64,000 nucleotides of DNA from the NCBI RefSeq assembly GCF_001295925.1, contig NZ_LJHQ01000003.1, positions 310,001 through 374,000 of the forward strand, written 5' to 3'. Below the pieces are notes generated by a model. It saw only the letters and a list, made by a program, of their open reading frames with translations, was not told the origin of the DNA and ran no database searches. The translations under genes were made by a program, and so were the position numbers. Within the stretch, counting starts at the first letter, position 1. Every line of letters starts with the position of its first letter. This document shows, piece after piece, positions 16,323-25,267 of the stretch. This stretch comes from Allobosea sp. AAP35 (GTDB lineage: Bacteria; Pseudomonadota; Alphaproteobacteria; Rhizobiales; Beijerinckiaceae).

Positions 16323-17357
16323 TCAGGCGGCGGCCTTGGCCCTCGCCTTGCCGTCCTTGGCCATCTTGATGGCCAGCGCCAGAGCCGCCCGGCAGGCGCC
16401 GAGATTGGCGACGCCTTTGCCGGCGATCTCATAGGCCGTGCCATGGGCGGGCGTGCAGATCGGGAAGGGGAAGCCGCCGATCAGTGTGACGCCGCTGTCG
16501 AAGCCAATCAGCTTCATCGCGATCTGGCCCTGATCGTGGTACATCGTCAAAACGGCATCGAAATCGCCGTTCTTCGCCCGCAGGAACACGGTGTCGGAGG
16601 GAAAGGGGCCCTCGACGGTGAAGCCCTGGGCCTTGGCCGCCTTGACCGCGGGCTCGATCGTCTCGATCTCGTCGCGGCCGAAATTGCCGCCATCGCCGGC
16701 ATGGGGATTGATGCCCGCGACCGCGATGCGCGGCGGATTGAAGCCGGCCAGCCGCAGATTGGCGTCCGCCAGCGTCAACGCCCGCAGGATGCGCTCCTGG
16801 GTGATGTTGGCGGCGACCTCCGAGAGCGGGATATGCGAGGTGACGCGCGCGTTCCAGAGCTTGTCGAGGATGTTGAACTCGCTGGCGGGGCCCTCGAAGC
16901 CGATCGCATCCCGCACGAAACGGATCTCGTCGTCATAGCCGGGATAGGCGTAGCGCATCGCCGCCTTGTTGAAGGGCGTGAAGAACACCCCGTCGGCATG
17001 GCCGGCAGCGGCAAAACGCAGCGCGCGGCGAAAGTTATCGGTCGCGGCCTTGCCGCCGGCCAGCGTGGCAACGCCGCGCTGCAGATCGGCGGGATCATGG
17101 TTGGCGAGATCGATGAAGACCGGGCGGCTGTCCTGGTTGGGCAGCGGCGTGCCGTCGGCGATCGTCTCGACCTGCGGGTCGACGCCGCTGTCGGCAATGC
17201 CGAGATCGAGCAGGCGCCGGTCGCCGAAGACGACGAAACGGGCGGCGTCGCGAAGGTCCGGCTCGGCCAGGATCCGCGCGGTCAGTTCCGGGCTGATGCC
17301 GGACGGATCCCCCATGGCAACCACGATGACTGGCCGCGCGCTGTCTTGATCCGACAT
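16323..17357 (-). CDS. PdxA-family dehydrogenase (PdxA2-like)
   Basis: Metal-dependent NAD dehydrogenase of the 4-hydroxythreonine-4-phosphate dehydrogenase family, 344 residues. AMGDPSGISPE is near residue 15. The three metal-binding histidines align at H175 (SHIPLSEV), H219 (INPHAGDGG) and H274 (MYHDQGQ). The catabolic context, with a tct transporter and a divergent oxidoreductase and no pyridoxine genes, favours a PdxA2 role on a C4 sugar-acid phosphate. The same family also holds TphB-type cis-dihydrodiol dehydrogenases, which use TctC-like transporters. Start by AGGA 7 nt upstream of ATG 17357. Probably regulated from the palindromes at 17418 and 17453. Confidence 0.85.
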   Translation of the reverse strand: MSDQDSARPVIVVAMGDPSGISPELTARILAEPDLRDAARFVVFGDRRLLDLGIADSGVDPQVETIADGTPLPNQDSRPVFIDLANHDPADLQRGVATLAGGKAATDNFRRALRFAAAGHADGVFFTPFNKAAMRYAYPGYDDEIRFVRDAIGFEGPASEFNILDKLWNARVTSHIPLSEVAANITQERILRALTLADANLRLAGFNPPRIAVAGINPHAGDGGNFGRDEIETIEPAVKAAKAQGFTVEGPFPSDTVFLRAKNGDFDAVLTMYHDQGQIAMKLIGFDSGVTLIGGFPFPICTPAHGTAYEIAGKGVANLGACRAALALAIKMAKDGKARAKAAA

Positions 17358-17417
17358 GGTTTGTCCTGACTTCGTTTCCTTGCCCAATCGGTATCATGTG
17401 AGGTTTGAGCCGGCAAG

Positions 17418-17435
17418 TATGCTGCATGCAGCATA
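17418..17435. promoter_or_regulatory. 18-bp perfect palindrome, candidate operator
   Basis: TATGCTGCATGCAGCATA is a perfect palindrome in the divergent gap between pdxA2 (ATG 17357) and the SAF-domain oxidoreductase (GTG 17504). Its GCATGC core resembles the other candidate GntR sites in this island. It is well placed to control both genes. Confidence 0.6.
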
Positions 17436-17452
17436 TATTTCGGGCATTCGCT

Positions 17453-17470
17453 ATTCTTGCATACAAGAAT
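17453..17470. promoter_or_regulatory. 18-bp near-perfect palindrome, candidate operator
   Basis: ATTCTTGCATACAAGAAT has 7-bp perfect arms (ATTCTTG/CAAGAAT) around CATA and contains TTGCATACAA, a common FCD-GntR operator style. It is 35 bp from the first palindrome, centre to centre, and ends 33 bp before the GTG start at 17504. Confidence 0.55.
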
Positions 17471-17503
17471 GGAGTAAGACTCTTTCCGACAGGAGGAGCC
17501 TTC

Positions 17504-18907
17504 GTGAATTTCCATCAGCACTATGCGCGCATCGCGCGGCCCATCGAGACCTGCCTGGTCGGCAGCGGCAGCTTCGGCCGCTCATTCCTGACCCAGGCCG
17601 CCCGCATTCCGCTCGTCAATGCGCGCATCGCCGTGGACAGGACCGCCGAGGCCGCGGGCGAGGCCTTCGCCTCCGCCGGGATCGCGCGTCGCGAAATTGC
17701 GCTTTGTGCCACAGCCGCCGAGGCGCGCACGGCCTGGGAAGCCGGTCATCGCGTGGCGGCCGATTCGCTTTCGATCGTCATCGACCTGCCCTTCGACATC
17801 CTGATCGAGGCCACCGGCGCACCCGTCGCCGCAGCCCGCCACGCGCTGCTGGCGATCGAGGCCGGCCGCCATGTCGCGCTCGTCTCCAAGGAAGCCGATT
17901 CGGTCGTCGGGCCGGGGCTTGCCCGTCTGGCAGCAGAGAAGGGCGTCGTTGTCACCCCCGTCGATGGCGACCAGCCGAGCCTTCTGATCGGTCTCGTGAC
18001 CTGGGCCGAGCTGCTCGGCTTCGACGTCATCGGCGCCGGCAAATCCAGCGAGTATGATTTTGTTTTCGACCCAAAGACGGGCGACGTGACCTGCAACGGC
18101 GTGACGCGGCCGCTGCCTGAGCTTGCTGAGCAGTGGTCGCTCGGCGGTGCTGACGCAGTCGCGCGCTCCGCAGCCCGCGCCGCCGTGCTGGGAACGGCCT
18201 TTCCGCTGCGCACCGTGCCCGATCTTTGCGAGATGACGGTGGTGGCCAACGCGACTGGGCTTGGTGCCGACACGGCTCGCTTCCATGCACCGCCAGCGCG
18301 CATCAACGAACTGGCCGACCTGTTCTGCGAGCGCGGGCAGGGTGGTCTGCTCAATGGCACCCGCCGGGTCGATGTCTTCCATCACCTGCGTCTGGCCGAC
18401 GAGGCGAGCTTCGCCGGTGGCGTTTTCGTCACGGTCCGCTGTGAGGATCCGGCCAGTTGGGCGCTGCTAGCCGAGAAAGGGCATGTCGTGGCATCCGGCG
18501 GGCACACCGCCGCGCTCTATCTGCCGCGCCATCTGCTCGGGCTGGAGGCGGCAACGTCGCTGCTCGATGCCGCCGGACTGGGCCTGTCCCGCTACGGCAC
18601 GGACTACCGGCCGCGTCAGGATCTCGTCGCGGTGGCGGAGGCTGATCTGCCGGCCGGCACCGTGCTGAGCATGGGCGGCCATCATCACAGCATCGCCGAT
18701 GTCGGCGGCGCGATGGTGCCGGCCGGTCCGCTGCGCGAGGGCGATCCCGCCCCGTTCTATCTCGTGGCCGATGCGACGCTGGTGCGGCCGGTCCGTGCCG
18801 GCGAGGCGATCAAGCTCGGCGATGTGGCAGTGGACGATGCCTCGCCGCTGCTGGCGGTCCGCATCCGGCAGGATACGATGTTCTTCGGCGATACAGCGCC
18901 GCGTTGA
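17504..18907 (+). CDS. homoserine-dehydrogenase-like NAD(P) oxidoreductase with C-terminal SAF domain
   Basis: 467 residues. The N-terminal Rossmann fold has CLVGSGSFGRSF at about residues 17-28. The middle catalytic domain resembles homoserine-dehydrogenase/DRL-type oxidoreductases (VALVSKEADSVVGPG, VTPVDGDQPSL). The C-terminal 80 residues look like a SAF domain (DLPAGTVLSMGG..., VRPVRAGEAIKLGDV). Such proteins accompany catabolism of branched or C4 sugar acids, but the reaction is not established from sequence. The GTG start has AGGAGGA 6 nt upstream. Divergent from pdxA2 and followed 49 bp later by a gntR, which probably controls both. Confidence 0.8.
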   Translation: MNFHQHYARIARPIETCLVGSGSFGRSFLTQAARIPLVNARIAVDRTAEAAGEAFASAGIARREIALCATAAEARTAWEAGHRVAADSLSIVIDLPFDILIEATGAPVAAARHALLAIEAGRHVALVSKEADSVVGPGLARLAAEKGVVVTPVDGDQPSLLIGLVTWAELLGFDVIGAGKSSEYDFVFDPKTGDVTCNGVTRPLPELAEQWSLGGADAVARSAARAAVLGTAFPLRTVPDLCEMTVVANATGLGADTARFHAPPARINELADLFCERGQGGLLNGTRRVDVFHHLRLADEASFAGGVFVTVRCEDPASWALLAEKGHVVASGGHTAALYLPRHLLGLEAATSLLDAAGLGLSRYGTDYRPRQDLVAVAEADLPAGTVLSMGGHHHSIADVGGAMVPAGPLREGDPAPFYLVADATLVRPVRAGEAIKLGDVAVDDASPLLAVRIRQDTMFFGDTAPR

Positions 18908-18956
18908 CAGCGCCTTGTGGCCATGGCGTAACCCCGAAGAAGGAGCGACCAAGCCC

Positions 18957-19625
18957 ATGAGCGAGGCTGCCGAGGCCTATCCCCGCATCCAGCGACGCAC
19001 GCTGCACGACGAGGTGCTGGAGCGCCTGCGCGACATGATCATCGAGGGCCGGCTGGAGCCGGGCCAGCGGATCAATGAGGGCGCGGTCGGAGCCCAGCTC
19101 GGCGTCTCGCGCACGCCTTTGCGCGAGGCGATCAAGAGCCTCGCCAGCGAGGGGCTGGTCGAGATGCAGCACGCCAAGGGCGCCGTGGTCCGGCGCTTCT
19201 CGGTGCGTGATCTGCGCGAGATCCTGGAGGTCACCAAATCCCTGGAACAGCTCGGCGGCCGCATCGCCTGCGCGCAGGCGAGCGATGCGCAGATCGAGGC
19301 GATCGCCGCCATGCATCAGCGGATGATGGAGCTTTATGAGCAGCGCAACCGGCTGGAATATTTCAAGCTCAACCAGGCGATCCATTCGGCGATCGTCGCC
19401 GCCGCCGGCAATGCCGTGCTGATGGAGATGCACGAGACGCTGCAGGCGCGGATCAAGCGTCTGCGCTTCATCGGCAATGAGGGGCCGGTGAAATGGGCCG
19501 GTGCCGTGGCCGAGCACGAGGCGATGGTCGCAGCCCTGAGCCGGCGGGACGGCGAGGCGCTCGCTTTCGAGATCGGCAAGCACATGGACCATACGCTGAC
19601 CCGCGTCAGCGAGGTCATCGTCTAG
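18957..19625 (+). CDS. GntR/FCD-family transcriptional regulator
   Basis: 222 residues. The winged helix-turn-helix has INEGAVGAQLGVSRTPLREAIKSLASEG at about residues 38-65 and is followed by a helical FCD domain ending with HMDHTLTRVSEVIV. AAGGAG precedes the ATG by about 11 nt; the earlier open frame overlaps the oxidoreductase and is rejected. Same strand as and immediately after the SAF-domain oxidoreductase, so it is the likely regulator of the pdxA2/oxidoreductase divergent promoters, where two palindromes sit. Its effector is unknown. Confidence 0.9.
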   Translation: MSEAAEAYPRIQRRTLHDEVLERLRDMIIEGRLEPGQRINEGAVGAQLGVSRTPLREAIKSLASEGLVEMQHAKGAVVRRFSVRDLREILEVTKSLEQLGGRIACAQASDAQIEAIAAMHQRMMELYEQRNRLEYFKLNQAIHSAIVAAAGNAVLMEMHETLQARIKRLRFIGNEGPVKWAGAVAEHEAMVAALSRRDGEALAFEIGKHMDHTLTRVSEVIV

Positions 19626-19928
19626 GATTTGCCGTCGAACAGGGTGACCACCATGACGGTGCTGCGGCCGTTCACGCGGCGTCGGCCGGCCGGTCGCTGA
19701 GTTTGAGCACGCGGCGGGGGCCGACCACGGCCAACAGCGGCGATGGGCATAGGCAGGTCGACAATGGTCGCGAATGGGTATCCTTTGACGCGTCGGCCTG
19801 CAGCCCTCACTTGAAGGGGCCGGAATTTGCATGCAAGCAAGAGCGGCAATCAAGCAACCGGACAGGTTTTCGCCCATGCGGGCACGCCCACATCGCAATG
19901 CCCTCCTCCCAATGATGATCGTCCCGAC
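19626..19928. other. 303-bp intergenic region between two gntR genes
   Basis: No supportable gene. It contains one perfect palindrome, TTGCATGCAA at 19827-19836, about 92 bp before the second gntR start. The rest is GC-rich with no conserved frame that I recognise. Confidence 0.5.
19827..19836. promoter_or_regulatory. palindrome TTGCATGCAA, candidate GntR operator
   Basis: Perfect 10-bp palindrome upstream of the second gntR gene. It shares nine of ten bases with the two TTGCATGCCA sites before the dehydrogenase-TRAP unit. TTGCATGC also recurs at 20699-20706 just past this gntR gene. It suggests autoregulation and a link to the TRAP operon. Confidence 0.5.
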
Positions 19929-20696
19929 ATGACGCTCTCCCAGATCCCGACGCCGCTCGCCGCGCTGATCGCACGCACCCCGACTCTCGACGGTGGTCGC
20001 AGGAAGGGCGCGCTGCATGGCGGCGTGGTGACCCAGTTGCGCAATCTGATCGTCACGGGCGTGCTGGCTCCCGGCGCCAAGCTCAACGAGCGCGAGATCT
20101 GCGAACAGCTGGCGGTCTCGCGCACCCCGGTCCGGGAAGCGATCAAGACGCTGATCCAGGACGGGCTGTTGCATGCGCTGCCGAACCAGTCGGCCGTGGT
20201 CGCAGAGCTCGATCTCGACCATGTCACCGCGCTGATCGACGTGGTGACGACGATCGAGGGACTGGCGGGCGAACTGGCGGCGCGCAATATCACGGAAGAG
20301 GCGATCGCCGAGATCGGATTGCTGCATTACCGGATGCGGCTGCATCACGCCCGCGACGAACTGCCGGGCTATTTCGAGGCCAACACCGCGTTTCACCGCA
20401 AGATTGTCGAGATCGCCGCCAACCCCGTGTTGCTTTGGGTGTGGGATCTGTTGGCGCTGCGGGTCGATCGCGCGCGCTACTCCTCCAACCTCTGGCCGAC
20501 GCGCTGGAAGGCGGCGATCCAGGAACACCAGGGCATACTCGATGCCCTGTCCGCGCGCGATTCTGTTAAAGCTGGCGAGGCGCTGCGCCAGCATGTGCGC
20601 AATGGTCTCTCCGGGCTGGTTGCGGCCCTCTCGGGCGAGCAGCCGCCTCCGCTGCAAAAACATCCAACGATCGACCCGCCGGCTGATGCCGTCTGA
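19929..20696 (+). CDS. GntR/FCD-family transcriptional regulator
   Basis: 255 residues. The DNA-binding part has LNEREICEQLAVSRTPVREAIKTLIQDG at about residues 55-82. The FCD domain includes the metal-type motif NTAFHRKIVEIA and the C-terminal R..HVRNGLSGL. The ATG at 19929 is preferred; an upstream TTG at 19827 would place the start inside the palindrome TTGCATGCAA. It is monocistronic, and its nearest catabolic partners are the pdxA2/SAF unit and, through shared operator sequence, the TRAP unit. Confidence 0.87.
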   Translation: MTLSQIPTPLAALIARTPTLDGGRRKGALHGGVVTQLRNLIVTGVLAPGAKLNEREICEQLAVSRTPVREAIKTLIQDGLLHALPNQSAVVAELDLDHVTALIDVVTTIEGLAGELAARNITEEAIAEIGLLHYRMRLHHARDELPGYFEANTAFHRKIVEIAANPVLLWVWDLLALRVDRARYSSNLWPTRWKAAIQEHQGILDALSARDSVKAGEALRQHVRNGLSGLVAALSGEQPPPLQKHPTIDPPADAV

Positions 20697-20753
20697 TCTT
20701 GCATGCCGGACCGTGACGGCCACCCCCATGGCGCGTGCTGTGGCCGGCCGGGA

Positions 20754-21806
20754 TCAGGCCAGCGCCTGCGTGATCTCGGCAACCGTGGAACGCGCCGTCC
20801 GCATCACCCCGATCAGGGTCGCGGAGGCCGCTCCGGTCCAGTCGCCATAGCCGACGAGCCAGAGCCCCGGCTCGGCGAACGAGCGCGTGCCATCCGTGGC
20901 GACGCGGCCATCCTCGCCGACGACGCCGAGCGGCGCCAAGTGTGACAGAGCAGGTCGAAAGCCGGTGCACCAGATCACGGCGTCGACGGGAGACGCCGTC
21001 CCGTCCTGCCAGACCACTCCGTCCCGCGTGAAGCGGGTGAAAGGCGCGACCGCGTGCAGCACGCCGCGCTCGCGCGCCTCCTTGACGGGTGGCACCATCA
21101 CCACATCGCCAAAGCCGCCGACCGGCAGGTCGATCGTGCGGCCTTCCTGAGCGGCCTGCCAGCGCGCCGTCGCGCGTTCGAACAGCACGCGCCCATCGAC
21201 CTCATCGGGCAGGAAGGACGGCGGCGTCGCCGTCACCCAGGTGGCATCCGCCATCAGCGACAGCTCCGCCAGGATCTGCGCCCCCGAATTGCCGCCACCC
21301 ACCACGAGAACGCGCTGGCCGGCGAATTCGGTCGGCGTGCGGTAATCCGCAGAGTGGATCTGGCGCCCTCCAAAAAGGGCCTGATCGGGATAGTCCGGCC
21401 AGAACGGCTGGCGCCAGGTGCCTGTTGCGCTGATCACGGCGCGGGCCTTCCTCGGGCCGCTATCGGTCGCGATCGAGAACCCGTCGCCTTCGCGCGCGAC
21501 GGCCTCGACCTCGACAGGGCGCTCGATGTTGAAGCCGTAGCGGGCCTCGTAGCGGGTGAGGTAGTCGATCACCGCATCGCGCGCGGGGTAGCCGTCTGGG
21601 CTCGCCGGCATCGGCCAGCCCGGCAGCGAGCTCCATTGCGCCGGCGAGAACAGCCGCAGCGAATCCCAGGCATGGCGCCAGGCGCCGCCGGGCCCCGGCT
21701 CACCGTCGAGAATGGAAAAGCGCAGGCCGGCCCGGCGCAGGAAATAAGCGCAGGCAAGCCCGGCCTGGCCGCCGCCGATCACCACCACATCCAGCGGTTC
21801 GTCCAT
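20754..21806 (-). CDS. arsO: FAD-dependent monooxygenase, ArsO-like
   Basis: 350-residue flavoprotein of the pyridine-nucleotide-disulfide/flavin-monooxygenase type. FAD motif [20 protein letters not shown] is at about residues 8-27 and the NADPH motif [13 protein letters not shown] at about residue 165. An ATGxWxxP-like stretch ([14 protein letters not shown]) lies between, and VIWCTGFRP near residue 280. This size and context, the last gene after arsC-arsH-arsB, match ArsO, a putative flavin monooxygenase found in ars operons. ATG 21806 has GGAGGAGA upstream. Its true arsenic substrate is not well settled in the literature. Confidence 0.82.
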   Translation of the reverse strand: MDEPLDVVVIGGGQAGLACAYFLRRAGLRFSILDGEPGPGGAWRHAWDSLRLFSPAQWSSLPGWPMPASPDGYPARDAVIDYLTRYEARYGFNIERPVEVEAVAREGDGFSIATDSGPRKARAVISATGTWRQPFWPDYPDQALFGGRQIHSADYRTPTEFAGQRVLVVGGGNSGAQILAELSLMADATWVTATPPSFLPDEVDGRVLFERATARWQAAQEGRTIDLPVGGFGDVVMVPPVKEARERGVLHAVAPFTRFTRDGVVWQDGTASPVDAVIWCTGFRPALSHLAPLGVVGEDGRVATDGTRSFAEPGLWLVGYGDWTGAASATLIGVMRTARSTVAEITQALA

Positions 21807-21856
21807 GCCGGCTCTCCTCCGCGAGGCCGTGTCCAGCGTCGTCGACGGCGCCAGGG

Positions 21857-23161
21857 TTATGACACCACCGGCAGCCAGAGCCAAAGCGCGCCCAGGGTGA
21901 CGAACAGGACCGGCGGCGTGATGACGAGCCCGACCTTCATGTATTGGCCCCAGCTGATCGTCTGGCCCTTGCCGGCGAGGACATGCAGCCAGAGCAGGGT
22001 CGCCAGCGAGCCGATCGGCGTGAATTTCGGCCCGAGATCATTGCCGATGACATTGGCATAGACCATCAGCTCCTGGGTCAGCGGCGCCACCGCTGCGCGG
22101 TCGATGGCGAGCGCGCCGACCAGGGTGGCGGGCATGTTGTTCATGATCGAGGCCAGCACGGCGACGACGAAGCCGGTGCCTACCGTGGCGACGAAGCTGC
22201 CCTGGCCGGCGAGCCAGACCAGAACGCCGGCCGCGATGTCGGTGAGCCCCGCATTGCCGAGCCCGTAGACCACGAGATACATGCCGATCGAGAACAGCAC
22301 GATCTGCCAGGGCGCCCCGCGCAGCACCTTCTCGACCGAGACCACGGCGCCCTTGCCCCCCGACAGCCAGCGCCCGGCGATGGCGACAAGGATGAGCGCG
22401 GCCGCACCCGTGACGAAGGCGATCGGGATACCGAGCGGGGCGGTCGCGAAATAGGCCACGAGCAGCAGCCCCAGCAGCGGAAAGGCGGCGCGGAACACGG
22501 CCTTGTCCCGGATTGCGGCGGCGGGCGCCTCGAGATCGCCGACGGCATAGGTGGCGGGGATATCCCGGCGAAAATACAGCCAGAGGACCAGCAGCGTCGC
22601 GCCCAGCGAGACGAGGTTCACCGGCACCATCACCGCCGCATAGCGCCCAAATGAGATCTGGAAGAAGTTGGCCGTGACGATGTTGACCAGGTTGGAGATC
22701 ACCAGCGGCAGCGAGGTCGTGTCGGCGACGAAGCCGCAGGCGACGATGAAGGCCATGGCGCCGGCCGGCGGGAAGTTCAGCCGCAGCAGGATCGCCAGCA
22801 CGATCGGGGTGAGCAGCAGCGCCGCGCCGTCATTGGCGAAGAAGGCGGCGATCACCGCCCCCAGCAGCACGACCAGCGGAAACAGGCGCCGTCCGTTGCC
22901 ACCGCCCCAGCGCGCGACATGCAAGGCCGCCCAGGCGAAGAAGCCGGCTTCGTCGAGGATCAGCGAGATCACGATCAGGCCGACGAAGGTGAAGGTTGCG
23001 TCCCAGACGATGTGCCAGACCGTGCCGACATCCGCCCAGCCGACGACACCCGCCAGCATGGCAACCGCAGCCCCACCGAGCGCCGACCAGCCGATGCCGA
23101 GCCCTTTCGGCTGCCAGATCACCAGAACGAGCGTCATCACGAAAATGGTGAGTGCGAGCAT
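21857..23161 (-). CDS. arsB: arsenite efflux transporter ArsB
   Basis: Inner-membrane As(III)/Sb(III) extrusion protein of the ion-transporter superfamily. 434 residues against 429 in the E. coli protein, with about 12 hydrophobic segments. Signatures seen are [19 protein letters not shown] at about residue 105 and a C-terminal half with [14 protein letters not shown] and [17 protein letters not shown]. It lies between arsH (74 bp upstream) and arsO (50 bp downstream), same strand. No arsA is present, so efflux would be driven by membrane potential alone. Confidence 0.93.
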   Translation of the reverse strand: MLALTIFVMTLVLVIWQPKGLGIGWSALGGAAVAMLAGVVGWADVGTVWHIVWDATFTFVGLIVISLILDEAGFFAWAALHVARWGGGNGRRLFPLVVLLGAVIAAFFANDGAALLLTPIVLAILLRLNFPPAGAMAFIVACGFVADTTSLPLVISNLVNIVTANFFQISFGRYAAVMVPVNLVSLGATLLVLWLYFRRDIPATYAVGDLEAPAAAIRDKAVFRAAFPLLGLLLVAYFATAPLGIPIAFVTGAAALILVAIAGRWLSGGKGAVVSVEKVLRGAPWQIVLFSIGMYLVVYGLGNAGLTDIAAGVLVWLAGQGSFVATVGTGFVVAVLASIMNNMPATLVGALAIDRAAVAPLTQELMVYANVIGNDLGPKFTPIGSLATLLWLHVLAGKGQTISWGQYMKVGLVITPPVLFVTLGALWLWLPVVS

Positions 23162-23235
23162 GAAGCTGTCCGTGGAAAACGCGCGGTCAATGGCGGGGGG
23201 ATAGGCTGTCGCTGCCGGAATGGCCAGCCTGCGGG

Positions 23236-23967
23236 TCAGATCGCGCTTTGGTTGACGCGGGCCATCAGTGCGTCGGCGCTTTCCATCCGCTCCGAGTAGC
23301 GGTCTGTCAGATAGCCGGAGCGCCCCCGCGTCAGATGCGTGAACTTCACCAACTCCTCGCAGACATCGACGATGCGGTCATAGAGCGGGGAGGGCTTCAT
23401 CCGGCCGGCCTCGTCGAATTCGAGAAAAGCCTTCGGCACCGAGGACTGGTTTGGAATCGTGATCATCCGCATCCAGCGCCCGAGAATGCGCATCTGGTTG
23501 ACCGCATTGAAGCTTTGCGAGCCGCCGCTGACCTGGATCAACGCCAGCGTCTTGCCTTGCGTCGGACGTTTGGCGCCGAGGCTCAGGGGAATCCAGTCGA
23601 TCTGCGCCTTCATGATCGCGGTCATCGCGCCATGGCGTTCGGGGCTGACCCAGACCATGCCCTCGGCCCAGTCGGCGAGATCGCGCAGCTCCGCGACCTT
23701 GGGGTGATCGGGCTCGGCGCCATCGGGCAGCGGCAGGTCGCGCGGATCGAATGTGCGGACCTCGCAGCCGAGAAAGCGCAACAGGCGGCCGGCCTCCTCG
23801 GAAGCCAGACGCGAATAGGAGCGCTCCCGGATCGAGCCGTAGAGCACGAGAATGCGCGGCTTGTGAGCGGGGGCATCAGGGCCGCCAAGCGCCGCGACGT
23901 CGATTGGTGCGAGCTGCGTCGGCGTGAGGTTGGGCAGGTCGCGGCCGTCGGGAGACGCGTTGGTCAT
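23236..23967 (-). CDS. arsH: NADPH-dependent FMN reductase / organoarsenical oxidase ArsH
   Basis: Flavodoxin-like flavoprotein, 243 residues. The FMN loop [14 protein letters not shown] (about residues 40-53) and the ArsH signatures [22 protein letters not shown] and [15 protein letters not shown] are all present. ArsH oxidises trivalent methyl- and aryl-arsenicals to the less toxic pentavalent forms. Its ATG overlaps the arsC stop (ATGA), so the two are translationally coupled. A role for organoarsenicals fits with the phosphonate-type importer at the head of the same gene run (inference). Confidence 0.95.
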   Translation of the reverse strand: MTNASPDGRDLPNLTPTQLAPIDVAALGGPDAPAHKPRILVLYGSIRERSYSRLASEEAGRLLRFLGCEVRTFDPRDLPLPDGAEPDHPKVAELRDLADWAEGMVWVSPERHGAMTAIMKAQIDWIPLSLGAKRPTQGKTLALIQVSGGSQSFNAVNQMRILGRWMRMITIPNQSSVPKAFLEFDEAGRMKPSPLYDRIVDVCEELVKFTHLTRGRSGYLTDRYSERMESADALMARVNQSAI

Positions 23968-24377
23968 GGCGTCTTTCTCGCCGCGCCGACGACCTCGCCA
24001 TCCTCCTTCACGAAACGCGCGACCGGATGGTCGAGCAGATCGAGGACCGTCTCCGAGGGGCGGCAGAGACCGACGCCCCTGTCGGTGACCACGATGGGAC
24101 GGTTGATCAGGATCGGATGTGCCATCATCGCATCGAGTAGCGCGTCGTCGGGCAGGCTTTCATCGCTGAGACCGAGCTGTGCATAGGGCGTGCCCTTCTC
24201 GCGCAGCAGAGCACGCGGCGGCAGCTGCATCGCCGCCAGCAGGCCGATCAGAGTCTCGCGGCTCGGCGGGGTCTTGAGATATTCGATCACGCTGGGTTCC
24301 TCGCCGGATTGACGGATCATCGCGAGCACGTTGCGCGAGGTTCCGCAGGCGGGGTTATGATAGATCGTGACGGCCAT
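23964..24377 (-). CDS. arsC: glutaredoxin-dependent arsenate reductase ArsC
   Basis: 137-residue arsenate reductase of the E. coli/R773 type. The active-site motif CGTSR carries catalytic Cys11, and the anion-binding arginine region is in [18 protein letters not shown]. It converts As(V) to As(III) for export by ArsB. AGGAGG lies 6 nt upstream of ATG 24377; the longer open frame covers the phnE gap and is rejected. It follows phnE after 83 bp on the same strand and overlaps arsH by 4 bp. Confidence 0.95.
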   Translation of the reverse strand: MAVTIYHNPACGTSRNVLAMIRQSGEEPSVIEYLKTPPSRETLIGLLAAMQLPPRALLREKGTPYAQLGLSDESLPDDALLDAMMAHPILINRPIVVTDRGVGLCRPSETVLDLLDHPVARFVKEDGEVVGAARKTP

Positions 24378-24460
24378 GACGAGCCTCCTCTTGCGATCTC
24401 CCCGACGGCGGCTTGACGGCTCGATGGGCGACAGGCTGGTCGCGCCTGCCGCCATCGGCG

Positions 24461-25267
24461 CTAGATGATGCGGCGCCGCAGCGAGCCGCCGATCTGCTCG
24501 ACCGCCACCACCAGCGCAAACACCGCCAGGATGATCGTCAGCGCCGTGTCGTAGTCGAACAGGTCGAAGGCGACCTTGAGCTCGACACCGATGCCGCCGG
24601 CACCGACCAGGCCGAGAACGACCGAGGCCCGCGTCGCCTTCTCCACGCAAAACAGCGAGGTCGCGATGAAGGAGGGCATGGCGTTGGGCACCACGGCCGA
24701 GAAGATCAGCCCCGTCTTGCTCGCGCCGATGGTCGATAGCGCCTCGCGCGGGCCCTTGTCGGTCTCCTCCATCGCCTCGGCGAAAAAGCGCCCGGCATAG
24801 CCGATCGTGTCGATCATCAACGCCAGCACGCCGGCTGCCGGCCCCAGGCCGACCGCGATGACGAAGAATAGCGCCCAGATCAGGTCCGGCACCGTGCGGA
24901 AGAACGCGATCAGGCCCCGCGCCAGCGTCCGCACGATCGGGTGGGGCGAGAGCCCCTCGGCGGCCAGCACCGCGAGCGGGAAGCTCAGGATCAGCCCGAG
25001 AACGCAGCCCGACACCGCCATCTGGAAGGTGGTGGCCAGCGACCACAGGATCGAATCGAGCCGAGACAGATCCGGCGGGAACATCCGTCCCAGGATGTTG
25101 CCCATATAGGGCACGCCCCGGATTAGTTTCTCGGCGGACAGTTCGGAGCCGCTGAACGACCAGATCACCAGCGCTAGCGCCAGGAACGTACCGATGAAGG
25201 TCGTGGCGCTGGGGCGGGCGAAGCGGTCGGTCGTGGCAGCCAGGCGGGGTGAGGCGGACAGGCTCAT
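24461..25267 (-). CDS. phnE: phosphonate-type ABC transporter permease (PhnE-like)
   Basis: Inner-membrane permease of a phosphonate/phosphite-class ABC importer, 268 residues with six hydrophobic segments. The EAA-type cytoplasmic loop is EALSTIGASKTGLIFSAVVPNAMP and GLVGAGGIGVELKVAFDLFDY is typical of PhnE. It overlaps phnC by 4 bp (ATGA). Unusually, arsC-arsH-arsB-arsO follow on the same strand with no opposing gene, making it part of an arsenic gene run. The true ligand may be a phosphonate, phosphite or an arsenic analogue. Confidence 0.9.
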   Translation of the reverse strand: MSLSASPRLAATTDRFARPSATTFIGTFLALALVIWSFSGSELSAEKLIRGVPYMGNILGRMFPPDLSRLDSILWSLATTFQMAVSGCVLGLILSFPLAVLAAEGLSPHPIVRTLARGLIAFFRTVPDLIWALFFVIAVGLGPAAGVLALMIDTIGYAGRFFAEAMEETDKGPREALSTIGASKTGLIFSAVVPNAMPSFIATSLFCVEKATRASVVLGLVGAGGIGVELKVAFDLFDYDTALTIILAVFALVVAVEQIGGSLRRRII

